Notes: a model not told the origin generated them from the letters alone. A DNA stretch of 20,558 nucleotides from Clostridiales bacterium (GCA_018374355.1 JAHAFI010000044.1:1-20558); one strand, 5' to 3'. Counted from the first letter of the stretch, positions 1-7,517 are shown. Translations and numbers: made by a program.

Positions 1-984
1 CATCTGCTTTTGCTGAAGCTGGTTTTTTTTTACGTTCCGCTCCAGAGCAGTCTGGACGATTTTTCTGAGATCTACGGATTTCTGCCGGATTCTTGTTACA
101 AGGTTCTTCTCCGCATAGTAGGTTTCCAGTACCTGAGACACCGTTTCGAAATCTACGGTTTCCATATCCTGATATTGGGTCAGAGAGAAGGAGGCAAATT
201 CCACAGGCTCCCTTCCGTTATAGACAATATTCGGGTGAAAGGCGCCGTTTTGGATATCTTCCAGCATCCCTGAAAAAGTGTGTGCCAGATGAAGCTTTTC
301 CAGATCGGAGAGAGCGTCTGTGGGAAGGCCGCCGTCAATTCCTGCCCGGTGGCATACTTCCTCAGCCATCAGCGGACTGATTCCCGTAATGGAAGCGTAG
401 AGGGATTTGGCGGTGGGAAGGGGTCTTGTAAGCACTTCCCCGCAAATGATTTCTTCCGTAAGCTCAAAAGGATTTTTCTTTTCCTGAGTGGCGGGAATAA
501 AGTAAGGTCTGCCCGGAAGCACCTCCCTTACGGAACTCATATGGGCAGATACATGTTTGATGCTGTCGATGATCTGATCGCTGTCATTGCAGAAAATGAT
601 ATTGCTGTGTTTTCCCATAATTTCCACAATCAGATATTTGGTGCATAAGTCCCCCAGCTCATTGAGGTGCTCAATGTTGAAACGGATGATCCGCTCCATC
701 CCCGGCTGGGTGACGGACACAATCCTTCCGCTTCCGATATGTTTTCTGAGAAGCATACAGAAATTCGGAGCGGTCAGCGGACTGGGTTTGTTGCTTTCCG
801 TGAGATAGATCAGCGGAAGAGAAGCGCTGGCAGAGAGAAAGAGCCGGTACTGCTTCTTCTGATTCTTTATAGTGATGATCAGTTCGTCATTTTCCGGCTG
901 GGCGATTTTGTTGATCTTTCCGCCGGTAATAGTCTGATTTAATTCAGATACGATATTTGCAATAGTAATTCCATCAAAAGCCAT
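1..984 (-). CDS. rqcH: RqcH/NFACT-family ribosome quality control protein (5' part)
   Basis: The first 328 codons of an NFACT (FbpA/Rqc2 homologue) protein; the rest, about 250 residues in family members, lies beyond base 1. RqcH binds obstructed 50S subunits carrying peptidyl-tRNA and recruits tRNA-Ala to add C-terminal alanine tails that mark the stalled peptide for degradation. The N terminus MAFDGITIANIVSEL and the segment TGGKINKIAQP are typical of the NFACT-N domain. The ATG is preceded by AGGAG at a normal distance, and the frame is open from 984 to the window edge. The pair that corresponds by position to the D97/R98 tRNA-contact pair of Bacillus subtilis RqcH reads E97-R98 (codons GAG CGG at 696-691). 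The gene diverges from yicC. The missing part should contain the coiled coil and NFACT-R domain. Family assignment is confident. Confidence 0.93.
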   Translation of the reverse strand, partial: MAFDGITIANIVSELNQTITGGKINKIAQPENDELIITIKNQKKQYRLFLSASASLPLIYLTESNKPSPLTAPNFCMLLRKHIGSGRIVSVTQPGMERIIRFNIEHLNELGDLCTKYLIVEIMGKHSNIIFCNDSDQIIDSIKHVSAHMSSVREVLPGRPYFIPATQEKKNPFELTEEIICGEVLTRPLPTAKSLYASITGISPLMAEEVCHRAGIDGGLPTDALSDLEKLHLAHTFSGMLEDIQNGAFHPNIVYNGREPVEFASFSLTQYQDMETVDFETVSQVLETYYAEKNLVTRIRQKSVDLRKIVQTALERNVKKNQLQQKQM

Positions 985-1022
985 AATTTAAAGTCTCCTA
1001 ACATTTCTTTCCAGATAAATTT

Positions 1023-1050
1023 ATTATATCAGAAAAAAATGATTTGACTA
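1023..1050 (-). promoter_or_regulatory. Promoter for rqcH, extended -10
   Basis: On the minus strand, TATAAT lies at 1028-1023 and is directly preceded by TGA, giving an extended -10 (TGATATAAT). A weak -35, TAGTCA, lies at 1050-1045 with a 16-bp spacer. Transcription would start near 1016, about 30 bases before the rqcH ATG. The -35 overlaps that of the opposite promoter. Confidence 0.6.
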
Positions 1051-1072
1051 GGGTTTTATCTTTGTATATAAT
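1044..1072 (+). promoter_or_regulatory. Sigma-A promoter for the yicC-remA-gmk-rpoZ unit
   Basis: TTGACT at 1044-1049 and TATAAT at 1067-1072 are separated by exactly 17 bases, close to the housekeeping sigma consensus. The expected start near 1079 leaves a leader of about 80 bases before yicC. No riboswitch or strong hairpin was seen in that leader. Confidence 0.75.
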
Positions 1073-1158
1073 ACTTTTATATGCATATTAACCAATTCTT
1101 AATAACTTCATAAGAGTTTGCTAACCTGCAAAAAAGGATAAAGTGAGAAATATAGACT

Positions 1159-2037
1159 ATGATTAAAAGTATGACAGGATTCGGAAGATCCGAGGTGCAG
1201 GATTCGGAACACAAGTTCACCGTGGAGATGAAATCTGTAAACCACCGCTATCTGGAATTTAACATCCGGATGCCAAAGAAGCTGAGTTTCTTTGAAAACG
1301 CAGTTCGAACCCTCTTAAAAGAATACATGCAGAGGGGAAAGGTTGATGTTTTCATCACTTATGAGGACTTTACCAAATCTCATGTGGTCTTACAGTACCA
1401 AAAGGAGATTGCCGGTCAGTACCTGAAGTATTTTCAGGAGATGGCCAAAGATTTCGGACTGGAAAATGATATGACCGTATCACGGCTGGGAAGATGCCCC
1501 GAAGTATTTTCCATGGAGGAGAGCACATCAGATGAAAAAGAGCTGTGGAGCCTTCTGGAGCAGGCCCTTAGGGAAGCCAGCACACAGTTTTCCCATGCGA
1601 GAGAAAATGAAGGGGAGAACCTCAGAAACGATCTGTATGCGAAGCTGGAAGGTATGACAGAGAAAGTCACTCAGGTGGAAGAACGTTCTCCGCAGATTCT
1701 GCAGGAGTACCGGATGAAACTGGAGGAAAAGGTAAAAGAACTGCTGACGGATACGCAGCTTGATGAGAACCGGATCGCGGCAGAGGTGATTCTGTTTGCC
1801 GATAAGATGTGTACGGATGAAGAAACCGTTCGTCTGAAAAGCCACATTGACCATATGAAAAACGTTTTGGCTGATGGGGCAGGCGTGGGACGAAAACTGG
1901 ATTTTATCGCTCAGGAGATGAACCGGGAAGCAAATACCATTCTGTCAAAGGCGAATGACCTTCAGACCTCCAATCTGGCGATCGATTTAAAAACAGAGAT
2001 CGAAAAAATCCGTGAACAGATCCAGAACATTGAATAA
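1159..2037 (+). CDS. yicC: YicC/YloC-family endoribonuclease
   Basis: A 292-residue protein of normal length for the YicC family. Members of this family act as endoribonucleases in RNA decay; the exact targets in clostridia are not known. The start MIKSMTGFGR is the family hallmark. The N-terminal YicC-like domain covers roughly residues 1-155. The C-terminal DUF1732 domain covers about 205-292 and contains RLKSHIDHM and GRKLDFIAQEMNREANTI, ending in the typical helical segment KIREQIQNIE. The upstream ribosome site is weak (AGGATAAAGTGAG). It is the first gene of the unit and is followed after 11 bases by remA, the usual arrangement in Firmicutes. Confidence 0.95.
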   Translation: MIKSMTGFGRSEVQDSEHKFTVEMKSVNHRYLEFNIRMPKKLSFFENAVRTLLKEYMQRGKVDVFITYEDFTKSHVVLQYQKEIAGQYLKYFQEMAKDFGLENDMTVSRLGRCPEVFSMEESTSDEKELWSLLEQALREASTQFSHARENEGENLRNDLYAKLEGMTEKVTQVEERSPQILQEYRMKLEEKVKELLTDTQLDENRIAAEVILFADKMCTDEETVRLKSHIDHMKNVLADGAGVGRKLDFIAQEMNREANTILSKANDLQTSNLAIDLKTEIEKIREQIQNIE

Positions 2038-2048
2038 GAGGGATTAGT

Positions 2049-2324
2049 TTGGCAAAATTTGTAAATATAGGATTTGGAAATATTGTAAATGCAGATAAAA
2101 TCGTGGCTGTTGTAAGCCCGGACGCCGCTCCCATCAAACGGATGGTGCAGAACGCAAAAGAGGGAGGCCGGGTCATTGACGCAACACAGGGAAGGCGTAC
2201 AAAGGCAGTGATGATTACAGAAGATTCCTTTATTGTCCTTTCGGCGCTGCAGCCGGACACCATAGGACGGAGATTTCAATTTGATAAAAATATCATGGAA
2301 GAAAAAGGGGATATGGATGAGTAA
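2049..2324 (+). CDS. remA: RemA-like extracellular matrix regulatory protein (DUF370)
   Basis: A 91-residue protein of the RemA/YlzA family. In Bacillus subtilis RemA is a DNA-binding activator of biofilm matrix and osmoprotection operons that forms ring-like oligomers. The conserved core is visible: FVNIGFGNIVNADKIVAVVSP near the N terminus, then VIDATQGRRTKAVMIT and FIVLSALQPDTIGRRF. The start is a TTG, supported by GAGGG shortly upstream and by the family N terminus beginning right there. The last 8 bases overlap the start of gmk, so translation of the two is probably coupled. In anaerobic gut Firmicutes the target genes are unknown, so the matrix role is by homology only. Confidence 0.92.
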   Translation: MAKFVNIGFGNIVNADKIVAVVSPDAAPIKRMVQNAKEGGRVIDATQGRRTKAVMITEDSFIVLSALQPDTIGRRFQFDKNIMEEKGDMDE

Positions 2325-2946
2325 AACAGGTAGTTTAGTGATTATTTCAGGATTTTCCGGCGCAGGAAAGGGAACTGTGGTGAAAGCGCTGATGGCAAAG
2401 TATGACTGCTACGCACTTTCTATTTCAGCAACCACCCGTTCTCCCAGAGAGGGAGAAGAAGACGGCCGGGAATATTTTTTCAGGACGAAAGAAGAATTTG
2501 AGGAGCTGATCCGGCAGGATGCGCTGTACGAATATGCCAGTTACGTGTCAAACTATTACGGCACCCCAAAGGCGTATGTTCAGGAACAGCTTGCGGCGGG
2601 AAAAGATGTGATTCTGGAGATTGAGGTTCAGGGGGCGCTGAAAGTAAAAGAAAAAAATCCGGAAGCGCTGCTTTTATTTATCACACCGCCTTCCGCACAG
2701 GTGCTGAGACAGCGGCTGGCAGGAAGAGGGACTGAGACAGAAGAAGTCATCAATGACCGGATGTGCCGGGCTGCAGAGGAATCTGCACTCATGGAAAAAT
2801 ATGATTATCTGGTGATCAACGATGAACTGGATACCTGTGTAGAGGAAGTTCACCAACTGATTCAGCGGGAACATCTCAGAATGGACGCCAATCAGGACAT
2901 GGTTGAAAAAATAAAAAAAGAATTGAAACAGATGAAAGGAGAATAA
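2317..2946 (+). CDS. gmk: Guanylate kinase
   Basis: A 209-residue guanylate kinase, converting GMP and ATP to GDP and ADP in the cytoplasm. The P-loop GFSGAGKGT is at residues 12-20. It is followed by the GMP-binding segment SISATTRSPREGEEDGREYFF and the lid region, with VILEIEVQGALKVK and LAGRGTETEEVINDRM typical of the family. The frame is open further upstream, but the ATG at 2317 is chosen because AAGGGG lies six bases before it and the protein then starts MSKTGSLVIISGFSG, as in homologues. It overlaps the end of remA and is followed by rpoZ after 3 bases. Length and motifs are normal. Confidence 0.96.
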   Translation: MSKTGSLVIISGFSGAGKGTVVKALMAKYDCYALSISATTRSPREGEEDGREYFFRTKEEFEELIRQDALYEYASYVSNYYGTPKAYVQEQLAAGKDVILEIEVQGALKVKEKNPEALLLFITPPSAQVLRQRLAGRGTETEEVINDRMCRAAEESALMEKYDYLVINDELDTCVEEVHQLIQREHLRMDANQDMVEKIKKELKQMKGE

Positions 2947-2949
2947 GAT

Positions 2950-3237
2950 ATGATACATCCATCTTATACAGAATTGATTCAGGCGGTAAACAGCGAAGTG
3001 GAAGCAGATGAAACTCCGGTGTGCAACAGCCGTTATTCCATCGTGCTGGCAACCAGCAAAAGAGCAAGACAGATTATTGCAGGTGCAGACCCAATGGTGT
3101 ATTATCCTTCCGACAAACCTCTGTCTATCGCAGTAGAAGAGGTATACAAGGGAGAGGTTAAGATTCTTCCCGATACACAGGAGGAAGAGGAACAGCCGGA
3201 AACTGCATCAGCAGAGGAAGCGGCAACAGAAGAGTAA
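2950..3237 (+). CDS. rpoZ: RNA polymerase omega subunit
   Basis: A 95-residue omega subunit, which helps assemble and stabilise core RNA polymerase around beta-prime. The family core NSRYSIVLATSKRARQI and the following KPLSIAVEEVYKGEV are intact. The C-terminal 20 residues are strongly acidic (a Glu-rich tail), common in clostridial omega proteins. A clear AAAGGAG site lies within the end of gmk, and the gene closes the yicC-remA-gmk-rpoZ unit in front of a terminator. The gmk-rpoZ pairing is conserved across Firmicutes and supports the assignment. Confidence 0.95.
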   Translation: MIHPSYTELIQAVNSEVEADETPVCNSRYSIVLATSKRARQIIAGADPMVYYPSDKPLSIAVEEVYKGEVKILPDTQEEEEQPETASAEEAATEE

Positions 3238-3241
3238 GGGG

Positions 3242-3277
3242 AAAGGGGCTGTCTCGATGTGTGAGACACCCCTTTTT
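3242..3277 (+). terminator. Rho-independent terminator after rpoZ
   Basis: GGGGCTGTCTC and GAGACACCCC form a stem around a 7-base loop, with one bulged C. A-rich bases precede the stem and five T follow it. It starts five bases after the rpoZ stop codon and separates the gmk unit from rimO. Confidence 0.85.
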
Positions 3278-3352
3278 GTAAAAACGCAGTTATCCTAACA
3301 GTTACAAGAATTGTACCTGTTTAGAAAATTCAAAAAAGAAGGGAAGTACCAC

Positions 3353-4690
3353 ATGAAAATATTTTTTGTGTCGCTGGGCTGCGACAAAAATCTGGTGGAC
3401 TCCGAGGAAATGCTGGGAGCGCTGGCATTCAAAGGATATCAGGTTACAGATCGGGAAGAGGAGGCGGAGGTTATTGTGATCAATACCTGCTGCTTTATCC
3501 ACGATGCGAAAGAGGAGAGTATTCAGTCCATCCTTGAGATGGCAGAATACAAAAAACAGGGGAGCTGTAAGGCTCTCATTGTAACAGGCTGTCTGGCGGA
3601 GCGGTACCGGGAGGAGATCACAAAAGAAATCCCTGAGGTGGACGCAGTTTTGGGAACCAACAGTCATGGGAATCTTCTGGAAGCAGTGGAGCAGGCGCTG
3701 GAAGGAAATACCAGCCATGTTTTTGAACCGCTGGAGGGAGTGCCCCAGCTTCCGGGAAAACGGATGCTTACCACCGGAGGCCATTACGAGTATCTGAAAA
3801 TTGCCGAGGGGTGTGAGAAGCACTGTACCTACTGCATCATCCCGAAAATCCGCGGAAGATACCGGAGCGTGCCTATGGAGCGGCTTTTAAAACAGGCAGA
3901 AGAACTGGCAGAGCAGGGAGTGAAGGAACTGATTTTGGTAGCACAGGAAACTACCATTTACGGAAAAGACCTCTACGGAAAGAAATCGCTGCATCTGTTG
4001 CTGAAGGAGCTGTGCAGGATTCCGGGGATTCAGTGGATCCGTATTCTTTACTGTTATCCGGAAGAGATTTATCCGGAACTCATTGAGACCATCCGGGATG
4101 AGAAAAAAATCTGCCATTATCTGGATCTGCCCATTCAGCACGCCAGTGACTCTATTTTGAGAAGAATGGGAAGAAAAACTTCCAAACAGCAATTAAAGGA
4201 TATCGTCGAAAAGCTGAGGGAAGAGATTCCTGATATTGTTCTTCGAACTACCCTGATCACCGGATTTCCGGGGGAGACGGAAGAAGACCACGCGGAACTG
4301 CTGGAATTTGTGGATGAGATGGAGTTTGAACGGCTGGGAGTATTTACCTATTCCCCTGAGGAGGATACGCCGGCAGCTTCCATGGAAAACCAGATTCCGG
4401 AAGAGGTAAAAGCCGACAGACAGGCGGAGCTTATGGAACTTCAGCAGGAAATCTCGGCGGCTTACGGGGAATCCCGTATCGGCCAAAGGGTGCTTGCCAT
4501 GGTGGAAGGAAAGGTGGCCGATGAAAATGCCTACGTGGGCCGTACCTACGGGGATGCGCCGGGCATCGACGGCTACATATTTATCCATACCGGGGAACTG
4601 ATGATGTCCGGGGACTTTGCTAAAGTAAAGGTCACCGGAGCTTTGGAATATGATTTGATAGGAGAGATTGAAGATGAATACACCGAATAA
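3353..4690 (+). CDS. rimO: Ribosomal protein S12 methylthiotransferase RimO
   Basis: A 445-residue radical-SAM methylthiotransferase that adds a methylthio group to an aspartate of ribosomal protein S12. The N-terminal domain carries the three cysteines of the auxiliary iron-sulfur cluster: C10 (SLGCDKN), C46 (NTCCF) and C80 (VTGCLAERY). The radical-SAM motif CxxxCxxC is C154, C158 and C161 in GCEKHCTYCIIPKIRGRYRS. A TRAM domain occupies the C-terminal ~65 residues. The sequence VSLGCDKNLVDSEEML and the context favour RimO over MiaB. The ATG at 3353 is used because AAGAAGGGAAG precedes it and homologues start there. No convincing promoter was seen in the 75-base gap after the rpoZ terminator. 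The 3' end overlaps pgsA by 17 bases. Confidence 0.95.
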   Translation: MKIFFVSLGCDKNLVDSEEMLGALAFKGYQVTDREEEAEVIVINTCCFIHDAKEESIQSILEMAEYKKQGSCKALIVTGCLAERYREEITKEIPEVDAVLGTNSHGNLLEAVEQALEGNTSHVFEPLEGVPQLPGKRMLTTGGHYEYLKIAEGCEKHCTYCIIPKIRGRYRSVPMERLLKQAEELAEQGVKELILVAQETTIYGKDLYGKKSLHLLLKELCRIPGIQWIRILYCYPEEIYPELIETIRDEKKICHYLDLPIQHASDSILRRMGRKTSKQQLKDIVEKLREEIPDIVLRTTLITGFPGETEEDHAELLEFVDEMEFERLGVFTYSPEEDTPAASMENQIPEEVKADRQAELMELQQEISAAYGESRIGQRVLAMVEGKVADENAYVGRTYGDAPGIDGYIFIHTGELMMSGDFAKVKVTGALEYDLIGEIEDEYTE

Positions 4691-5210
4691 ACTGACGATG
4701 CTTCGCGTTATATTGATTCCCTTTTTTGTTATTTTCATGCTGGTGGATTTCGGGACTTGGTCAAAATGGGCCGCTTTGGGGATTTTCGTGATTGCAAGCC
4801 TCACCGATACTCTGGACGGCTATCTTGCAAGAAGAGATAATCTGGTTACAAATTTTGGAAAATTTATGGACCCGCTGGCAGACAAACTGCTGGTCTGCTC
4901 CGCTATGATCTGCATGATCGAACTGGGACGGATTCCCAGTTGGGTGGTGATCGTTATTATCGGACGGGAGTTTGTTATCAGCGGATTCCGTCTCATTGCT
5001 TCGGATAACGGGGTGGTAATTGCGGCAAACTATTGGGGTAAATTTAAAACTGTCTGCCAGATGGTGATGATTATCGTTCTGATTGCCGATCTGGGAGGTA
5101 AGGCTGTGGTTTTAGAACAGATTTTGATCTACGCATCTCTGGCACTGACTGTGATTTCACTGGTGACGTATCTGTGGGAAAACCGTAAAGTGCTGTCCAT
5201 GCAGGATTAA
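4674..5210 (+). CDS. pgsA: CDP-diacylglycerol-glycerol-3-phosphate 3-phosphatidyltransferase
   Basis: A 178-residue integral membrane enzyme that makes phosphatidylglycerol phosphate from CDP-diacylglycerol and glycerol-3-phosphate, the committed step to phosphatidylglycerol. The CDP-alcohol phosphatidyltransferase motif is complete: D48, G49, A52, R53, G62, D66 and D70 in the stretch from TDTLDGYLARR to KFMDPLADKLL. Several hydrophobic helices surround it. The start MNTPNKLTMLRV is family-typical and follows AGGAGA by eight bases. An in-frame TTG two codons earlier sits too close to that site. The gene begins inside rimO, so the two are translationally coupled, an order common in clostridia. 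Confidence 0.95.
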   Translation: MNTPNKLTMLRVILIPFFVIFMLVDFGTWSKWAALGIFVIASLTDTLDGYLARRDNLVTNFGKFMDPLADKLLVCSAMICMIELGRIPSWVVIVIIGREFVISGFRLIASDNGVVIAANYWGKFKTVCQMVMIIVLIADLGGKAVVLEQILIYASLALTVISLVTYLWENRKVLSMQD

Positions 5211-5242
5211 GAAAAATACCACAGCTAAAAAGGAGAGAAACC

Positions 5243-6496
5243 ATGATCGTAGAATTAGTTTGTGTGGGAACCGAGCTTTTACTGGGAAATATCGTGAATA
5301 CCAATGCGGCCTTTCTGGCTGAAAAATGCGCCGGACTGGGCCTGAATATGTACTACCAGTCTGTAGTGGGTGACAATGAGGAGCGCATGATACAGACCGT
5401 ACAGCAGGCTGTGGACCGTTCCGATGTGGTGATCTTATGCGGAGGGCTGGGACCTACACAGGATGATATGACAAAAGAAGTGGCAGCAAAGGTGATGGGC
5501 AGAAAACTTTTGGAGGATGCCCATACCAAACGGTGTATTCAGAATTATATGGAACATTATCTCAGCAGTCATCCCGGGCTGAAACTGACAGCCAATAACT
5601 GGAAGCAGGCGCTGGTTCCGGAGGGCGCGCTGGTTTTGGACAATGCCAACGGAACTGCCCCGGGACTGATTCTGGAATCCGGTGAAAAAATCGTGATTCT
5701 TCTTCCGGGGCCGCCCAATGAACTGATCCCTATGTTTGAAAATCAGGTAACCCCCTATCTGCGTGAAAAACAGCCGGAAGTCATCGGCTCCCGTATGGTG
5801 AAGATCTGCGGCGTAGGGGAAAGCATGGTGGAAGATCAGATCCGGGATATGATTGACGCACAGAGCAATCCCACCATTGCCACCTATGCAAAAACCGGAG
5901 AGGTTCATCTGAGGGTGACTGCGAAGGCAGAGAATGAGGAAACTGTTTACCGGATGATCGAACCGGTTGTAAAGGAACTAAGAGAGCGTTTCGGAGATAG
6001 AATCTATACCACAAAAGAGGAAAAGACGCTGGAGGAATGTATCGTTGGACTTCTGCAGGAACGGGGGATGACGGTGACTCCGGTAGAATCCTGTACCGGA
6101 GGGGCGCTCAGTTCCCGTCTGGTCAATGCAGCAGGGGCTTCCAACGTCCTGAAGCAGGGACTGGTCACCTATTCAGAGGAGGCAAAACAGAGACTTACCG
6201 GAGTGAAGACAGCTACGCTGGAACGCTTTGGAGTTGTCAGTGAGGAAACTGCCGGGGAAATGGCCGAAGGAGCATGTAAGGCATTTGGCTGTGATATCGG
6301 ACTTTCCGTAACCGGGATTGCCGGCCCGGATGGGGGAACGAAAGAAAAACCGGTAGGACTGGTTTATATCGGCTGCTGCTGCAGAGGAAATACCAGAGTG
6401 AAAAGATTCCATTTCAACGGAAACAGAAGTAAGATCCGTGAACAGGCAGTTGTTCAGGGATTGGTATTTTTAAGAGATTGTATACTGGAAAGCTGA
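5243..6496 (+). CDS. cinA: CinA-family protein (MoCF domain plus nicotinamide-nucleotide amidase domain)
   Basis: A 417-residue full-length CinA. The N-terminal MoCF_biosynth-like domain covers about residues 1-170, with VCVGTELLLGNIVNTNA and ILCGGLGPTQDDMTKEV. The C-terminal domain (about 255-415), with TPVESCTGGALSSRLVN and SVTGIAGPDGGT, is related to PncC, which converts NMN to nicotinate mononucleotide in pyridine nucleotide salvage. CinA is also linked to competence and DNA damage in some Firmicutes. An AAAGGAGAG site lies nine bases upstream of the ATG. It follows pgsA after 32 bases and ends the unit at a strong terminator. recA, which often follows cinA, is not here. Confidence 0.95.
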   Translation: MIVELVCVGTELLLGNIVNTNAAFLAEKCAGLGLNMYYQSVVGDNEERMIQTVQQAVDRSDVVILCGGLGPTQDDMTKEVAAKVMGRKLLEDAHTKRCIQNYMEHYLSSHPGLKLTANNWKQALVPEGALVLDNANGTAPGLILESGEKIVILLPGPPNELIPMFENQVTPYLREKQPEVIGSRMVKICGVGESMVEDQIRDMIDAQSNPTIATYAKTGEVHLRVTAKAENEETVYRMIEPVVKELRERFGDRIYTTKEEKTLEECIVGLLQERGMTVTPVESCTGGALSSRLVNAAGASNVLKQGLVTYSEEAKQRLTGVKTATLERFGVVSEETAGEMAEGACKAFGCDIGLSVTGIAGPDGGTKEKPVGLVYIGCCCRGNTRVKRFHFNGNRSKIREQAVVQGLVFLRDCILES

Positions 6497-6548
6497 CAGA
6501 AACCGGCGCCAATGGAGAATTATTTTGGCGCCGGTTTCTGTTTGTTTT
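6497..6548 (+). terminator. Strong rho-independent terminator after cinA
   Basis: CAGAAACCGGCGCCAA at 6497-6512 and its exact complement at 6525-6540 form a perfect 16-bp stem with a 12-base loop, followed by a T-rich run. It begins directly after the cinA stop codon. The opposite gene's stop codon lies in the tail, so this hairpin divides two convergent units. Confidence 0.9.
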
Positions 6549-6828
6549 ATTTCCGCATTTTCATCATCTTGATCAGAGAAAGCATTTTGTTTATTTTGGC
6601 CACTTCCTGAGGAGGTTTTCCCATTTTCAGCACATCTACGATCATATCCATCTCATCCGGTGTAAACTGCAGTCCCTTTTGCTGGGAGGTGTTTGCCGCA
6701 CCCATTAAAAAGGACATCATATCATTCTGTGATTTTCCCTTTCCCTGCGCCAGAAGCGACTGGAGCAGAGCCATTTTTGCGGGATCGATTCCTGAAAGTG
6801 ATGGATTGTTCATCCAGTCTTCTGCCAT
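6547..6828 (-). CDS. Small Met-rich protein of unknown function (93 aa)
   Basis: A 93-residue soluble-looking protein I do not recognise. It has 13 methionines (about 14%), several paired or spaced along helices (DMMSFLM, DEMDMIVDVLKM, and a basic IKMMKMRK end). There is no signal peptide, membrane helix or known catalytic motif. The start is well supported by AGGAGG eight bases before the ATG. It follows the 115-aa gene after 13 bases, so the two are almost certainly one operon and may interact. Both look mainly helical. The good ribosome site and tight pairing argue that it is real; the function is open. Confidence 0.8.
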   Translation of the reverse strand: MAEDWMNNPSLSGIDPAKMALLQSLLAQGKGKSQNDMMSFLMGAANTSQQKGLQFTPDEMDMIVDVLKMGKPPQEVAKINKMLSLIKMMKMRK

Positions 6829-6841
6829 GATTTTCCTCCTG

Positions 6842-7189
6842 TTAACTTTCCGGGTTTTCCTGATACATCTGAAGAAGCTGTATGGTATTCAGTGCAAAGA
6901 TCAATTGATCGATGCTGTCTTTGGCTGGGCCTGTGGCAAATCTGCGGATATCATTCAGCATGTCGTCCGGCTGTAGGGCTTTGGCCCCGGATGACATCAT
7001 GGATAATTCCGGCTGGGGTCGGCTGAAAAAAGAGATGGTATTGGATAATTCCATTATTTTTGCATATATGGAAATCATTTGCTGGGTTTTTGCCGGCATA
7101 TAGGGTACAGCCGCCTTTAGAACCTGAAGAGAGTCATGGGAAATCATGGAATCCAATGGAGTCAGTGGAGGCGTGGTTTCTTCACTCAT
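6842..7189 (-). CDS. Small helical protein of unknown function (115 aa)
   Basis: A 115-residue protein without a recognised domain. After a Pro/Thr-rich N terminus it is predicted by eye to be mostly amphipathic helix (SLQVLKAAVPYMPAKTQQM, then MISIYAKIMELSNTISFF, then SIDQLIFALNTIQLLQMY), also rich in Met. No signal peptide or long transmembrane stretch is seen. GGAGG lies about seven bases before the ATG. It is the first gene of a two-gene minus-strand unit with the 93-aa protein. Its role may depend on that partner, but nothing in the sequence names a pathway. Confidence 0.8.
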   Translation of the reverse strand: MSEETTPPLTPLDSMISHDSLQVLKAAVPYMPAKTQQMISIYAKIMELSNTISFFSRPQPELSMMSSGAKALQPDDMLNDIRRFATGPAKDSIDQLIFALNTIQLLQMYQENPES

Positions 7190-7233
7190 AAGAGACCTCC
7201 GGGCTTTTTCTAAAGCATATGTCCCGGAGAGAA

Positions 7234-7263
7234 AAAATAGAACCGTTCAGTGGGCACATTCAA
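7234..7263 (-). promoter_or_regulatory. Possible promoter for the two small Met-rich genes
   Basis: On the minus strand, TTGAAT (7263-7258) and TATTTT (7239-7234) are 18 bases apart, each matching four of six consensus positions. A start near 7227 would fit the gene beginning at 7189. The match is only moderate. Confidence 0.3.
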
Positions 7264-7288
7264 CATTTTTTGAAAAAAAGCATATAAT
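7260..7288 (+). promoter_or_regulatory. Promoter for the 53-aa small protein
   Basis: A perfect TATAAT at 7283-7288 lies 17 bases after TCAACA at 7260-7265, which matches four of six -35 positions. The expected start near 7295 gives a leader of about 60 bases before the ATG at 7356. Confidence 0.5.
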
Positions 7289-7355
7289 AAGTGTGACTAT
7301 TCAGGACTCTATTCTTTGGAGTTGCCAATGGAAACCTGCAGGAAGGAGCGGCAGC

Positions 7356-7517
7356 ATGGAAAAAATGATTATTAACGGAAATGAATTTTATGAAATAGAT
7401 CTGGAATGTATCAAACGGAAACAGCAGGGGAAAGAGTGTGTGAAATCGCAGGAGGAGGAAAGGAAACAGCAGGGAACGTACCGGAAAGGAAATAATAACC
7501 CGGGAAAAAAAGGATAG
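7356..7517 (+). CDS. Small charged protein of unknown function (53 aa)
   Basis: A 53-residue protein starting MEKMIINGNEFYEIDLECIKR. The first 20 residues look like a short folded beta-turn-helix segment; the rest is highly basic and polar (KRKQQGKE, SQEEERKQQGTYRKG, GKKG end) and probably disordered. It has two cysteines, C18 and C28. GGAAGGAG lies seven bases before the ATG, a TATAAT promoter lies upstream, and a hairpin terminator overlaps its stop codon, so the whole is a self-contained unit. The repeated KQQG element at about residues 22-25 and 37-40 is notable. I cannot name a function. It stands alone on the plus strand between minus-strand genes. Confidence 0.7.
   Translation: MEKMIINGNEFYEIDLECIKRKQQGKECVKSQEEERKQQGTYRKGNNNPGKKG

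Noticed and set aside
280..942. Overlapping plus-strand open frames in the first kilobase
   Set aside because: The minus strand carries a continuous, recognisable RqcH protein through this stretch, so these are shadows.
3302..3330. Possible promoter before rimO (TTACAA ... GAAAAT)
   Set aside because: The -35 matches only half of the consensus and the -10 is weak; readthrough of the rpoZ terminator or a non-obvious promoter is equally likely.
4193..4804. Open frame of 203 codons antisense to rimO and pgsA
   Set aside because: Both sense genes are intact with catalytic motifs; the antisense translation has no domain-like pattern.
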